Origin: Cytophaga hutchinsonii ATCC 33406
GTDB taxonomy: Bacteria > Bacteroidota > Bacteroidia > Cytophagales > Cytophagaceae
NCBI RefSeq assembly: GCF_000014145.1
Contig: NC_008255.1
Span: forward strand, 3,302,001 to 3,366,000
Direction: 5' to 3'
DNA: 64,000 bases
Part shown: one piece after another, positions 46,129-55,226 of the stretch
Numbering within the stretch: the stretch's first letter is position 1
Layout of the letters: each line of letters starts with the position of its first letter
Notes under the pieces: model-generated
The model's input: the letters and a program-made list of their open reading frames with translations, nothing else
Told to the model about the DNA's origin: nothing
The model's database searches: none
Position numbers and translations under genes: made by a program

Positions 46129-48165
46129 TTATTCAACAACGATTTTTTCTACGCGGTTGTTTGTTTTCAACATATACATACCCGGGTTCAAGGATTCTGT
46201 GCCGACACCTTCTGCCTGCGCACCGCTCAATACCTGAACACCTGATGCATTGTATAAGGTATAGGATTCAACTTTTTCACCGAAGTTCAGATAGCCTTTC
46301 ACTGGATTCGGATACGAGAAGATCGTTGCCGGAGCCGCTGCTGTTCCTGCAGATGTGTTTGTCTGTACCGCTGTGTAATGCTGATCTTCTGCAACAGCCG
46401 TACGCGCGATTGGTGTGCCGGTAGATGCCGCCACCGCGATGCGTGTAGTGATATCGCCCGCATTGCTGGAGTATCCTTCTGATACAATGTAATACGTACC
46501 CGCTGAAAGATTCACACTGAACGACGCTCTGTAGCTGCTGCATACCGGGCCGTAATCATCTATCTGATAAACTACCTGCTTGTTGCTGTTCAGTAAATAG
46601 ATGTATGTATCCGACAAACCTGAAGAACAATGGTCTGCAGTAACAAGAGACGTGGATGCAATGGTAAACTTGTAGTACACATCATCGCTCAGGTTTCCAA
46701 GGTCATTATCAAACCCATAGCCTGTTGAATTGTTCTGGGTGTTGCTGTAGGTTTTGCCCTGCGCAATGGTACCTGCATTAAACGGAAATTCAAAGGAAGA
46801 ACCAATACCTCTCTGAATACCTACAGTACTTGTTGCCCATACCGGATCAACCGATTCTGAAGATGCAGAAGAACCTAACGTACCATGATTGAAGTTGGAT
46901 ACGGCACTGCTGTACGCAACCTGCCCGGTGCCTTCATCCAGCCTCCAGTAGCCGGTAAGTCCGTAGGCATTGCCTGCAAGTGTTGTGTTGTATGTGGCAG
47001 CGATCTCCGCGCCAGTACGTGCCACATTCCAGATACGCACTTCGGCAATATCACCGTTGAAATAGGTGTTCGATGCATTCGCCAGATCATGGCCGATGCG
47101 TACATTACCGGCATCTGTGATATCACCCGTACCTGTGTTCACCGTACGTGTCTGTCTTAAGGTACCGTCTACATAATACTTCAGTGTATCGTCCTTGCGC
47201 ACAATGGCCAATGCGTGTACAGCATTATCTGTAAGTACCGGGCAGGAGGCGCATGGATAGTTTGTACCGTTGATATTGATCCATGGTTTACCGGAAGACC
47301 ATACATCCGGACCCGGCACCAGAAATACGGAAGCACCGTTCAGGTTAGATGGATTACGGTCTGATACAATTGTCGGGTACAGGTATGCCTGTGTAGACGA
47401 TGCCTTGATACGGGCTTCGTAGGTAAAGTCTCCGCTGCCGGTATTCAGCGCGCTGTAGGAAGCAGCCTGTACATAATCATCGCTGCCGTCAAAACGCAAT
47501 GCATTGGCAGGGATGGTGTAGGTAACTACTAATTTAGGACGCAGGTCTGCCCGCGGGTTGTTTACAGAGGCAAGTGTCAGGTTGCGGTACAGATTTGAAT
47601 ACGATTCGCTCTGCAGTGCCAGCTCGAACCCGTCGTAGCTGCTGTTTGTAACCATGTCCTGCACCAGGCTGGTTACATTTACGCTGAAGTTGGTTGTTGC
47701 ACGGTAACCCGTAGCAGCAACACTTGCACGGTTTGTTGTAACAGACGATGGGCGTGTACTCCAGGTTACAACCGTATCTACCCACGAAGAGGTAATGCGG
47801 CTGATGTAAATGGAGTTGTCATTTGCCAGGTTGTAGTTATGCGCATTCATATCTGTTGTGCTTGTTGTATCACAGAACAGGTATAAGGTTGCACTTGAAA
47901 TAACGGCGTTGGACGGAAGCTGTGCTAGTTCAGGATACTGGATCAATCCTCTGCCCACAGTAGGCACACCGCCGTGTGTCCACAGGTACGGGCGGAAGTT
48001 CTGTGCCTTGCCGTAGTTGGTTGTTTCGTAACTGCTGGTTACATTCTGTTTGCGGATCCAGGTATCTTTTGCGTCTGCAAAGGTTACCGTTGTTTGTGCA
48101 GAAGCCTGCAACACTGAAACTGCCGCTGAAGCCAGCAGCAATTGTCTGAATAATACTTTAAACAT
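46129..48165 (-). CDS. Secreted DNRLRE/LamG protein with T9SS type A sorting domain
   Basis: 678 residues with a signal peptide (LLLASAAVSVLQASAQ). Domains in order: DNRLRE-like (about 25-215; ADAKDTWIRKQNVTSSYETTNYG, LIQYPELAQLP, ALQSESYSN), LamG/concanavalin-like (about 220-410; LRFDGSDDYVQA, IRIGHDLANASNTYFNGDIAEVRIWN), a pre-peptidase-like beta-sandwich (about 450-590; DDVYYKFTIASTSLVTADHC, LSAGTYYIVSEGY), and a sorting domain from YPNPVKGYLNF. It is probably carried to the surface by T9SS and binds polysaccharide; ligand not known. Confidence 0.85.
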   Translation of the reverse strand: MFKVLFRQLLLASAAVSVLQASAQTTVTFADAKDTWIRKQNVTSSYETTNYGKAQNFRPYLWTHGGVPTVGRGLIQYPELAQLPSNAVISSATLYLFCDTTSTTDMNAHNYNLANDNSIYISRITSSWVDTVVTWSTRPSSVTTNRASVAATGYRATTNFSVNVTSLVQDMVTNSSYDGFELALQSESYSNLYRNLTLASVNNPRADLRPKLVVTYTIPANALRFDGSDDYVQAASYSALNTGSGDFTYEARIKASSTQAYLYPTIVSDRNPSNLNGASVFLVPGPDVWSSGKPWININGTNYPCASCPVLTDNAVHALAIVRKDDTLKYYVDGTLRQTRTVNTGTGDITDAGNVRIGHDLANASNTYFNGDIAEVRIWNVARTGAEIAATYNTTLAGNAYGLTGYWRLDEGTGQVAYSSAVSNFNHGTLGSSASSESVDPVWATSTVGIQRGIGSSFEFPFNAGTIAQGKTYSNTQNNSTGYGFDNDLGNLSDDVYYKFTIASTSLVTADHCSSGLSDTYIYLLNSNKQVVYQIDDYGPVCSSYRASFSVNLSAGTYYIVSEGYSSNAGDITTRIAVAASTGTPIARTAVAEDQHYTAVQTNTSAGTAAAPATIFSYPNPVKGYLNFGEKVESYTLYNASGVQVLSGAQAEGVGTESLNPGMYMLKTNNRVEKIVVE

Positions 48166-48496
48166 ATAGGGTTGATTTTTGTGTGAAAAAATTAGTAGTT
48201 AAAAGAATTAAAAAGATTGTTCTGTAAAAAGACGTAAACCTCTTTGGGTTTATGTACTCGTAGGGTTTATGTTCCGTTCATACACAAAATGGGTTTAAGT
48301 GAATATTCATTTGAAATGTATCGCGTTAAACCTGCGGCAACTAAAAATAACACCGTAATGATTAACAGCGACATTAAAAAACGCGTGTTGAAATAACGTC
48401 AAAAAAAAATATCAAACAAGAACTTTGTGGCAGGATACCGCTGATTTTATCACGGATACAAAAGAAATTAACGGGCGTACAATAACCGGTTAACAA
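48166..48496. promoter_or_regulatory. Upstream region of the DNRLRE protein gene
   Basis: AT-rich intergenic sequence of about 330 bases before the minus-strand gene. I see no ORF with protein-like composition, no RNA fold of note and no recognised binding site. A loose internal repeat (GGGTTTATG at 48247 and 48261) is the only pattern. Confidence 0.35.
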
Positions 48497-48538
48497 CACC
48501 ATCAATAGTATTATCGAAGGATAATACTATTGATGGTG
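48497..48538. repeat. Perfect 19-bp hairpin
   Basis: The arm at 48497-48515 (starting CACCATCAATAG) is perfectly complementary to 48520-48538, with loop GAAG. No T-run follows on either strand. It lies downstream of the DUF1543 gene and the 23-bp repeat array. Confidence 0.85.
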
Positions 48539-48566
48539 GAACGCATAAGCATCCGGAATTTAAAAC

Positions 48567-48681
48567 GGGGGAAACGTTGCTTGCGGAACGGGGCAAATGT
48601 AATTTATGCAATGGGGCAACTGTTGCTGGCGGAACGGGGCAAATGCGATTTGTGCAACGGGGCAAATGCAATTTGCCCCTA
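48567..48681. repeat. Tandem 23-bp repeat array of the GGGGC family
   Basis: Five head-to-tail units of 23 bases, most starting GGGGCAAATG or GGGGCAACTG, at 48567, 48590, 48613, 48636 and 48659. The final unit closes as the hairpin GGGGCAAATG/CATTTGCCCC-like palindrome and ends CTAC, which provides the TAG stop codon of the minus-strand DUF1543 gene. Confidence 0.85.
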
Positions 48682-49266
48682 CGTAATTTTCCATAATGGC
48701 AGGTATCCCAGGTGGATATTGTCGGGTACGGTTTCGTTTTCTGTTGCTGCTGTGATTTCAATGGTGTATCGCGCCGAAAAAATTTCGGGTAAAATTTCCT
48801 GCACGCTGTAAACATCATCTGCATCGATGCCGTATTTATCGTCGATGTGTGCGGATGCGCCTTTAAAACCATTCTGTTTATAAAAGGTTTCTTTCTTCGC
48901 TAAGGCTACTGCGGCATCGGCATCTTTGGCAACGATCAGCATTTTGTAATGGTGTTCTTCAAACTCTCCTTTGCGGTACCCGCCGAGGTTGATAAAAAAT
49001 AAGTTCAATGCACCTGTTGCATCTATTGTTTCTGTTGCTTCTGTTTTTAACCGCGCACGGATCGTGTACTGCTGTACCGTGTGTACTTCTCTCCAGGCGT
49101 CTGCGTGCAGGTTCTTTTTTGCTTCGGGCCAGAATGCATGCATCGCCGGAACGAGTTCTTTTAAGGAATCGCCGATGCCGAAAAACACATCGTGCTGTTC
49201 GGTGTGCCTGCCGGCAGGTTTGCAGCCCAGCAGCAGCATAAATAATTTTGGTTGGGAAATATTCAT
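48679..49266 (-). CDS. DUF1543 family protein
   Basis: 195 residues from the ATG at 49266; an extension to 49293 would begin inside a repeat and is unlikely. Two DUF1543 units: KLFMLLLGCKPAGRHTEQHDVFFGIG with WPEAKKNLHADAWREV, and ALNLFFINLGGYRKGEFEEHHY with the matching VAKDADAAVALAKKETFYKQ. Cytosolic protein of unknown function common in Bacteroidota and Proteobacteria. Its stop codon TAG comes from the GTAGGGGC repeat. Confidence 0.87.
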   Translation of the reverse strand: MNISQPKLFMLLLGCKPAGRHTEQHDVFFGIGDSLKELVPAMHAFWPEAKKNLHADAWREVHTVQQYTIRARLKTEATETIDATGALNLFFINLGGYRKGEFEEHHYKMLIVAKDADAAVALAKKETFYKQNGFKGASAHIDDKYGIDADDVYSVQEILPEIFSARYTIEITAATENETVPDNIHLGYLPLWKIT

Positions 49267-49281
49267 ATGATCAGAAACACA

Positions 49282-49362
49282 GTAGGGGCGCATGATTGCG
49301 CCCTTTAATAAGTATGATTGCGCCCGTTAACACGCATGATTGCGCCCATTATAGCGCCAGTG
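49282..49362. repeat. GTAGGGGCGC hairpin and three 22-bp tandem units
   Basis: GTAGGGGCGCATGATTGCGCCC at 49282-49303 forms a hairpin (GGGCGCA/TGCGCCC). Three 22-bp tandem units with the core ATGATTGCGCCC lie at 49290, 49312 and 49334. Same family as the repeats at 33.3, 44.8, 46.1 and 48.6 kb but with a GCGC stem. Confidence 0.83.
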
Positions 49363-49412
49363 TTGTTTTCGCATTTCATAGCATCACGTTCATTGTCTGT
49401 TTACCGCGGAGA

Positions 49413-49721
49413 CTACTTCACCAGATCTACTACCCAGCCGCTGATATGGAAATCAAACCACTCTGTAAACAATTTAAATGTTCTGTTGGGCGGCCATTCT
49501 GATTCATCGGTACACATGCCTTCCAATGCATCTTCAAAAATCTGTTTATAATATTTTTTCATTATTTTTTCTGAAATATCCATCTCCTCTTTAACCAGAT
49601 ACGTGTAGGATTCTTTATAGCCATGTGATTCCATAGGCATATCCGGGAACACGCGATCGTTCCAATCCGCAAAGGGTTGCTTATAGACGATTGTGATTGC
49701 ACAGCGATTAACAATGTTCAT
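49413..49721 (-). CDS. Hypothetical protein
   Basis: 102 residues, acidic and aromatic-rich (EWPPNRTFKLFTEWFDFHISG), with no signal peptide or membrane segment. I do not recognise the family. It is preceded by about 320 bases without a gene. The protein-like composition and lack of a better frame support it as real. Confidence 0.65.
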   Translation of the reverse strand: MNIVNRCAITIVYKQPFADWNDRVFPDMPMESHGYKESYTYLVKEEMDISEKIMKKYYKQIFEDALEGMCTDESEWPPNRTFKLFTEWFDFHISGWVVDLVK

Positions 49722-50044
49722 ATAAAATAAGTTATTTTCTTTACTTTCTAATATTACCTGTTTGTATATATAAAAGCAAATCGGTTCTGTGGCGTCCGTC
49801 AGTCTTTAGATCATACCTCTGCACGGAAGATGTGACGGCTATTGCGCAGTCTTGATTGTATTCCTTAGTAATCATTCCCATTGTCTTAACCACTGATTAC
49901 GTTTATTGAATGGATTACGCTGAATGCATTAACTAACATCGCTTGAAAAATAAAATCATTCAAGCATTGACTTAATATACAAATGAAAAAATATGATACT
50001 GTTTAATAAAGAACAATCATAGTAAATCATAAAAATCAGCGTAA
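49722..50044. repeat. Gene-free region with long-range inverted repeats
   Basis: CACTGATTACG (49891-49901) and GATTACGCTGA (49913-49923) are both complementary to parts of TCAGCGTAATCAGTG at 50036-50050, enclosing about 110 AT-rich bases with a small CTTGAA/TTCAAG hairpin. The right copy abuts the GC-rich palindrome at 50051. It may be a degenerate MITE-like element. No gene seen. Confidence 0.45.
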
Positions 50045-50826
50045 TCAGTGTCCGCCGCGGCGGAAAAGACATTTGCCCCTATCAAATCCCGCATGTTCCC
50101 CGCACTTTACATAACCCAGCTGGTTGGTAAGCAGCTGTGTGTTGCCAATGGTGAAATCGGGCACATTGCTGTGGTGGTGACCATAGATCCAGTAATCGGG
50201 GCTTGCTGCTTCTATCAGATCATATAGCTCTGTTGCAAAGGCTTCGCTTAATACACTGCCTTTGTACTGCTGCGGGTAATGCTGAAACGTTGGTATGTGG
50301 TGACTCACCACAACCGTTGTTGCTGCGTATTTTTGCTGCAAGGCTTTTTGTATAAACGAAACACTTTCTTCATGCTGCCGGTTAAACTGCTCCACTGAAA
50401 ATGGTTTGCCCTTGTATTTGATCACATGAAAATCACTCATGCCCTGCGATATCTGAAAAGCAAACGCAGGACTGATCTGTGACCAGAGGGTTGAAAAAAT
50501 AAGCTGCACGCCATCCTGCTCTACTGCAGCATTATTCACCAGCGATACATTGTCTTTGATTTTTTCGTGCAGCATTCCGCTCCGGTCTGCCATGTCTGAA
50601 TTGTACCATTCATGATTGCCCGGCACCCAATAGGTATGCTGAAAATGATCTGAGAGATAACTGAAAAAATCCGCATGTTTGTGCATGACTGCATCCGCCG
50701 CGGCGGAGGTACGATATCGCCTGCCAGTAGTAATATATCAGCCTGCGTACTAATAGGATTTGCCTTTACAAAGTCTCTGTTCTGAGAGAATTCCAGATGC
50801 AGGTCGGAAGCGTATTGGATGATCAT
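50045..50826 (-). pseudogene. Metallophosphoesterase gene disrupted by a GC-rich palindrome
   Basis: Two frames form one calcineurin-like phosphoesterase. The first (50826 down to about 50700) has the metal-binding start [15 protein letters not shown] and LLLAGDIVP. The second (from 50686) continues with [29 protein letters not shown] and DYWIYGHHHSNVPDF. At the joint is TCCGCCGCGGCGGA (50694-50707), whose insertion shifts the frame. A second copy of the same palindrome plus a GGGGCAAATG repeat fragment encodes the extreme C-terminus (50051-50085). All catalytic motifs survive, but split between frames, so the gene is probably inactive unless recoded. Confidence 0.8.
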
Positions 50827-50844
50827 TTTCTATATATAGTTACC

Positions 50845-50895
50845 CTGTTCAATGTTAATTAGGCAACAACTTGTTGCCTAATTAACATTGAACAG
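50845..50895. repeat. Perfect 25-bp inverted repeat with CAACA-N3-TGTTG core
   Basis: Arms 50845-50869 and 50871-50895 are exactly complementary, with one central base. The core is CAACA-act-TGTTG. Two more units follow at 50890-50902 (GAACA-gct-TGTTG) and 50930-50942 (CAACA-acc-TGTTG, inside an AAGTAtGCAACA hairpin). It lies between the phosphoesterase and the next minus-strand gene and could act as a terminator-like structure for neither gene clearly. Confidence 0.85.
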
Positions 50896-50980
50896 CTTGT
50901 TGGACAAATTAAACCATTTCGCAAGTATGCAACAACCTGTTGCGTACTTGTATTTAAAAATAAGGATCAAAGCTGGTTGA

Positions 50981-51325
50981 CTATTCAGCGTTTATACCGC
51001 AATTCAGTTTAATCTTTTGCAAAAGTAATTCATTGTAAAAATCAAGCGCCAGATAATTTATACCATCTATAAAATCAGTTACATGCAGATCTATTAAAGC
51101 TGCCATTTTTTTATCGTATAGGGCATACAATTCATCTTTGCGCTCTGTTTCTTCAAAGCCAATCAGCTTTAAAACAATTACATTCAGGTTTGAATAAAAA
51201 TTCTCGACCAATGCCCCGGCATTTTCCAAACCGTATATAAGTTTCACATTACGCATATCTGCCTTAATCAAGGTTAGAATGAGTTCTTTTTTTGTTAGGT
51301 CGGGTAGTTCAATTTGAGTTACCAT
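50981..51325 (-). CDS. Hypothetical protein, paralogue of the next upstream gene
   Basis: 114 residues, predicted mostly helical and cytosolic: QIELPDLTKKELILTLIKAD, LIYGLENAGALVENFYSNLNVIVLKLIGFEE, DELYALYDKKMAALIDL. The start, the central LxxxILxLxGFE block and the D-x-LY-x-x-Y segment recur in the protein at 51360-51677, so they are diverged duplicates. Neither family is recognised. They lie between the phosphoesterase and the restriction system. Confidence 0.7.
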   Translation of the reverse strand: MVTQIELPDLTKKELILTLIKADMRNVKLIYGLENAGALVENFYSNLNVIVLKLIGFEETERKDELYALYDKKMAALIDLHVTDFIDGINYLALDFYNELLLQKIKLNCGINAE

Positions 51326-51359
51326 AGCTGTACGTTTACATGTCTTTACAAGCCTCTAA

Positions 51360-51677
51360 TCATTCATTTCCTGTTTCAATCTTTATCTGCATATACATAT
51401 CAAGCAACGCATCCTTCCATTCTTCTTCATCCATAGGCGATACCTTTTCACAGTGCTTATCCAGCAACTCCGTGTACCCGTCATACAGACTATCCGGCCG
51501 ATACTCAAAGCCTGCCAGTGAGAGGATGAGTGTACTTAAATCGCAGGTATACGCAGCATCAAAGCCGGCTTCTACCAAGCGGTTGATTTTCATTTCTTCG
51601 GAAATAAGAAACAACATAACCTCTGCTGACGGAGGCATTTTAAAAAGTTTGAGGTTGGTCGGAAGTTCTATCTGCAT
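51360..51677 (-). CDS. Hypothetical protein, paralogue of the next downstream gene
   Basis: 105 residues from MQIELP at 51677; the frame extends 20 codons further upstream to 51737 and that part is hydrophobic, so a membrane-anchored form is possible but less likely. Central block DLSTLILSLAGFEYRPDSLYDGY matches its neighbour at 50981-51325. Cytosolic, helical, acidic. It is separated from that neighbour by 34 bases, suggesting cotranscription. Function unknown. Confidence 0.68.
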   Translation of the reverse strand: MQIELPTNLKLFKMPPSAEVMLFLISEEMKINRLVEAGFDAAYTCDLSTLILSLAGFEYRPDSLYDGYTELLDKHCEKVSPMDEEEWKDALLDMYMQIKIETGNE

Positions 51678-51850
51678 AGTTTTAAAAAAGATATATGAAA
51701 GTGTTGCAATACTAATAATTAATGATGTAATAAACAAATTAATATCCTTAAAACATAATACATATCTGTTTATTACTACACTTTTATGCCAATTTAGAGC
51801 ATTTTGAAAAGGTGTATATTGTCACTATAATTTACTTATAGGCAATTAAA

Positions 51851-52063
51851 ATGACTGAAAGGAAGATTTTTAACAGATTGAAATCTGTACTGGCAGAAAA
51901 AGGAAAAACCAATCTTTGGCTGACAGAAACCCTTGATAAAAATAAAACGACGGTTTCTAAATGGTGTACCAATGATGTACAACCTTCTTTAGAAACACTT
52001 TTTGATATTGCTGAAGCATTGAATGTGGATGTGCGGGAATTGATTGTGTCGACGAAGAGGTAA
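51851..52063 (+). CDS. XRE-type helix-turn-helix regulator
   Basis: 70 residues comprising just one Cro/C1-type HTH: FNRLKSVLAEKGKTNLWLTETL, then TTVSKWCTNDVQPSLETLFDIAEALNVDVRELIV. Small regulators of this type, with the KTTVSKW recognition helix, are common beside restriction-modification operons, where they delay or balance expression. It is convergent with hsdR, 55 bases from that gene's stop. Control of the operon is inferred; the operon promoter lies 11.4 kb away at 63.5 kb. Confidence 0.88.
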   Translation: MTERKIFNRLKSVLAEKGKTNLWLTETLDKNKTTVSKWCTNDVQPSLETLFDIAEALNVDVRELIVSTKR

Positions 52064-52117
52064 AAAGAATAATCTAAATTTCTTCCACTGCGCTGAGTCG
52101 TTGAAATTGTTAAATAA

Positions 52118-55100
52118 CTAATTTCTCAATATCCGTTTAATCGTATCCTGCATCGCTATTTTAAAACCTTCGTCTTGAGAATATAAACGATAAAGGTCCA
52201 TATCTGTTTTGCGCTGCTTACCCATTACGTCATCAATTATTTTTGCGAATGCAATAGCTCGGTTTTGTATGTCTGAATTCTCTGCATATTTCTCATTGTA
52301 ATCAGAATGGGCTTGCATTCGCTGTGCGATGACAACAAATTTTGCTCGCTGTTGATCAGGCGTAGCATCCCAGCCCTGAAACCAACGTTCGTTAAAGCTT
52401 TTAATAATTAAGTCTAGTTCGTCTTCTTCCGAATCGCCGCCATGTGCGCCTCTTGGATTGGGATTTTGTGGATCAACTTCTGTTTCAGCAGCGTCAAGTA
52501 CGATCGTTGTATTTAATTTCACTCGTTCTAAACCATAGGTTGAAAGATCAACAGAATTCAGCAAGCCATCCAAGACATCACTTGCATTGTCTACAATAAT
52601 GAGTTTAGGAATTAAAAATTTCAAAAACCAAAACAACTTTTCCCAAGCCTGCACTTCATAGTGCATAATAGAAGCCATTTGTCCATAGATCTTTACAAAG
52701 TGTTTTGCTTTAATTTTATAATCGGCCTTCGCCTTATCATCTAATTCTAAGGTTACATTAAAACGTTCTGCTGCAACCTCAACAATGGGACTAAGCTCTT
52801 GTGCATTTACCCCCTTAAAATACTTCTCTACAAAATCTTCTACTTCACTCCATTCATATACCCCTGTATCATCCAGATTAGATTTTAATTCATGCAACAC
52901 ATTTATGTCGGTTGCTTTGCTCAACGATGTTGCGGTATAAAATGGATCGAATGCTTTCTTAATATCTTCAGTAGTATTGTAAAAATCGAGTATGAATAAA
53001 TCTTCTGTTTTCTTGCCGAGCTTATCTGCCGAACGATTCAAACGGGATAAGGCCTGCACGGCAATGACTCCTTGTAGTTTCTTATCAACGTACATAGCAG
53101 TAAGCTTAGGCTGGTCATAGCCCGTAAGGTATTTGTTTGCCACAACCAACATGCGGTATTCATCCATATTTACGAAACGTGCAATTTTATCGCTGATATA
53201 TCCGGGATCACTTGGTTTTGCTGTATCCAGGTGTGCAGGAAAATCATTCAGACTGTCTTCGGTGTATTCAATGCCTTTTATTTTTTTAACGCCTGAAAAA
53301 GCAATGGCTATTTTGAATGGATTGCCTTGTTCGTCTAACAGTTTCTTTAAGGCAAAATAATAGTTGATAGCAGACTCAATACTTTGTGTTGCAACCATTG
53401 CCTTTGCCTTTCCTTTCAGCCTTTTGGTATTAACCAATTTCGTCATGAAATGGTCAAGCATAATATCTGCTTTGGTTGCAATGGTTTGTTTGTTCTGCTC
53501 TACGTAGGTACGTAATTTCTTCTGTGCTTTTACCGTTTCGAATAAGGGATTATCCTCAATGGATTTTTCAATTTCGTAATAGCTTTTGTATGTAGTATAA
53601 TTGGCAAGCACATCCAGGATAAAACCTTCTTCTATGGCTTGTTTCATGGAATACAAATGAAAAGGTTTATACTTTCCATCTTCCTGTTTTACACCAAAGC
53701 GCTCAAGCGTATTGTTTTTAGGCGTAGCCGTAAAAGCCAGATACGATGCATTGCCACGCATCTTACGTGCGCGCATGGCCTCCAGTATTTTATCTTGTGG
53801 ATCTATTTCTTCGTCTTCAGTAGCATCCCCTGCAGCATTTCCCATGACCTGATTCATGGTGCCTGCCGAAGTGCCACTCTGACTGCTGTGTGCTTCATCT
53901 ATAATAACAGCAAAACGTTTATCACTTAAATCGGCAATGCCGTCTACAATGAAGGGGAATTTTTGTATGGTGGTAATGATAATTTTTTTACCGCTCTCCA
54001 AACTTTCTTTTAACTCTTTAGATGAATAAGCAGGCGCAACAATATTTTTTACTTCCGAAAACTCTTTGATGTTTTCGCGAATCTGTTTGTCTAACAACCT
54101 GCGATCGGTTACAACGATTACGGAATCAAACAATGGATTTGAGACACCTTTGCTGCCCGGCAAGTTATCGCTTTCCGGATAGGTTTCGATCAGTTGATAG
54201 GCTGCCCAGGTAATGGAATTGGATTTGCCCGAACCTGCAGAGTGTTGTATTAAATACGTTTGTCCTACGCCTTTTTTACTAGCATCGTCTACAAGTTTAC
54301 GCACCACATCCAATTGATGATAGCGTGGGAAATACAAAGTCTTTTTACTTAGCGGATCGGTTTCTTTGCCATCGAAACGGACAAAATGCTGAATGATATT
54401 GGCAATGCTTTTCCGGGTAAATATTTCTTCCCACATATAGGATGTCTTATGACCAAATGGATTTACCGGATTGCCTTTACCAAACAAGGGTTCCCGTTGT
54501 CCTAAATTGAATGGAAGAAAGAAGGTATCATTTCCATTTAATCGGGTGGTCATGTATGCTTCATCGGTATCTACGGCAAAGTGTACAATGCAGCGACCGA
54601 AGTTGAGCAGCGGTTGATTAATGTCACGTTTGGTCTTATATTGATTTTGCCCGTGTACTTTTGCATTCTGTCCGGTCCAATGGTTTTTTAATTCCATGGT
54701 TGCAAAGGGCAAGCCGTTTACAAAAAGTACCATGTCTATTTCTTCTTTGGTATTGATGAGTGAATACCGAAGCTGACGCGTAACACTGAATTGATTGCTT
54801 TCAAAATTTGTGCGTACGGTCTCGCTGCTGCTGGCTAAAGGTAATGGATACAATAAGGTAAAGTGTGCATCGTCTATATCCAGACCTTTGCGAAACAAAC
54901 GCAGAATGCCATACTTCTTTACAGTATAGTTAAGGCGCTCTATAATCTTAAGTTTCCAATCGCTTTGCTTTTGCAGTTTGCTCAACTCTTCTTGTTGGGT
55001 AGTTTCCAAAAAATCCCAAAAGCGTTTTTCATCGAGAGCAAACTGTGCATTAAAATCTTCGGGGGAGCCAATATAATAGCCATTACCAGCACGGTACAAT

Positions 55101-55222
55101 TCTCTGCGCTCGTTTGCAATATGCAGAGAAACTTTTTGTTCCTTCAATTGTTCCAGACTTGTACCCGTTAAGCACTTTTCTATGGAAGATTCTAAGGCTT
55201 GTTCGTTGGTTTGTGACGGCAT
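52118..55222 (-). CDS. hsdR: Type I restriction endonuclease subunit HsdR
   Basis: 1034 residues, full length. The N-terminal PDDEXK nuclease is seen near residues 160-190 (LPFATMELKNHWTGQN). The helicase core follows, with Walker A HSAGSGKSN (near 328), VVTDRRLLDKQ, DEAHSSQSG (near 442), YLAFTATPKNNTLERFG and TGYDQPKLTAMYVDKKL with QALSRLNR (motif VI). The C-terminal part binds the methylase core in related systems. HsdR translocates and cuts DNA lacking methylation at the HsdS-defined target. Last gene of the six-gene operon, 4 bases after the second DUF262 gene. Confidence 0.96.
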   Translation of the reverse strand: MPSQTNEQALESSIEKCLTGTSLEQLKEQKVSLHIANERRELYRAGNGYYIGSPEDFNAQFALDEKRFWDFLETTQQEELSKLQKQSDWKLKIIERLNYTVKKYGILRLFRKGLDIDDAHFTLLYPLPLASSSETVRTNFESNQFSVTRQLRYSLINTKEEIDMVLFVNGLPFATMELKNHWTGQNAKVHGQNQYKTKRDINQPLLNFGRCIVHFAVDTDEAYMTTRLNGNDTFFLPFNLGQREPLFGKGNPVNPFGHKTSYMWEEIFTRKSIANIIQHFVRFDGKETDPLSKKTLYFPRYHQLDVVRKLVDDASKKGVGQTYLIQHSAGSGKSNSITWAAYQLIETYPESDNLPGSKGVSNPLFDSVIVVTDRRLLDKQIRENIKEFSEVKNIVAPAYSSKELKESLESGKKIIITTIQKFPFIVDGIADLSDKRFAVIIDEAHSSQSGTSAGTMNQVMGNAAGDATEDEEIDPQDKILEAMRARKMRGNASYLAFTATPKNNTLERFGVKQEDGKYKPFHLYSMKQAIEEGFILDVLANYTTYKSYYEIEKSIEDNPLFETVKAQKKLRTYVEQNKQTIATKADIMLDHFMTKLVNTKRLKGKAKAMVATQSIESAINYYFALKKLLDEQGNPFKIAIAFSGVKKIKGIEYTEDSLNDFPAHLDTAKPSDPGYISDKIARFVNMDEYRMLVVANKYLTGYDQPKLTAMYVDKKLQGVIAVQALSRLNRSADKLGKKTEDLFILDFYNTTEDIKKAFDPFYTATSLSKATDINVLHELKSNLDDTGVYEWSEVEDFVEKYFKGVNAQELSPIVEVAAERFNVTLELDDKAKADYKIKAKHFVKIYGQMASIMHYEVQAWEKLFWFLKFLIPKLIIVDNASDVLDGLLNSVDLSTYGLERVKLNTTIVLDAAETEVDPQNPNPRGAHGGDSEEDELDLIIKSFNERWFQGWDATPDQQRAKFVVIAQRMQAHSDYNEKYAENSDIQNRAIAFAKIIDDVMGKQRKTDMDLYRLYSQDEGFKIAMQDTIKRILRN

Positions 55223-55226
55223 ATTT

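Noticed and set aside
48468-48872. A 134-codon minus-strand frame over the 23-bp repeat array
   Set aside because: It overlaps the DUF1543 gene in another frame and consists largely of translated repeats.
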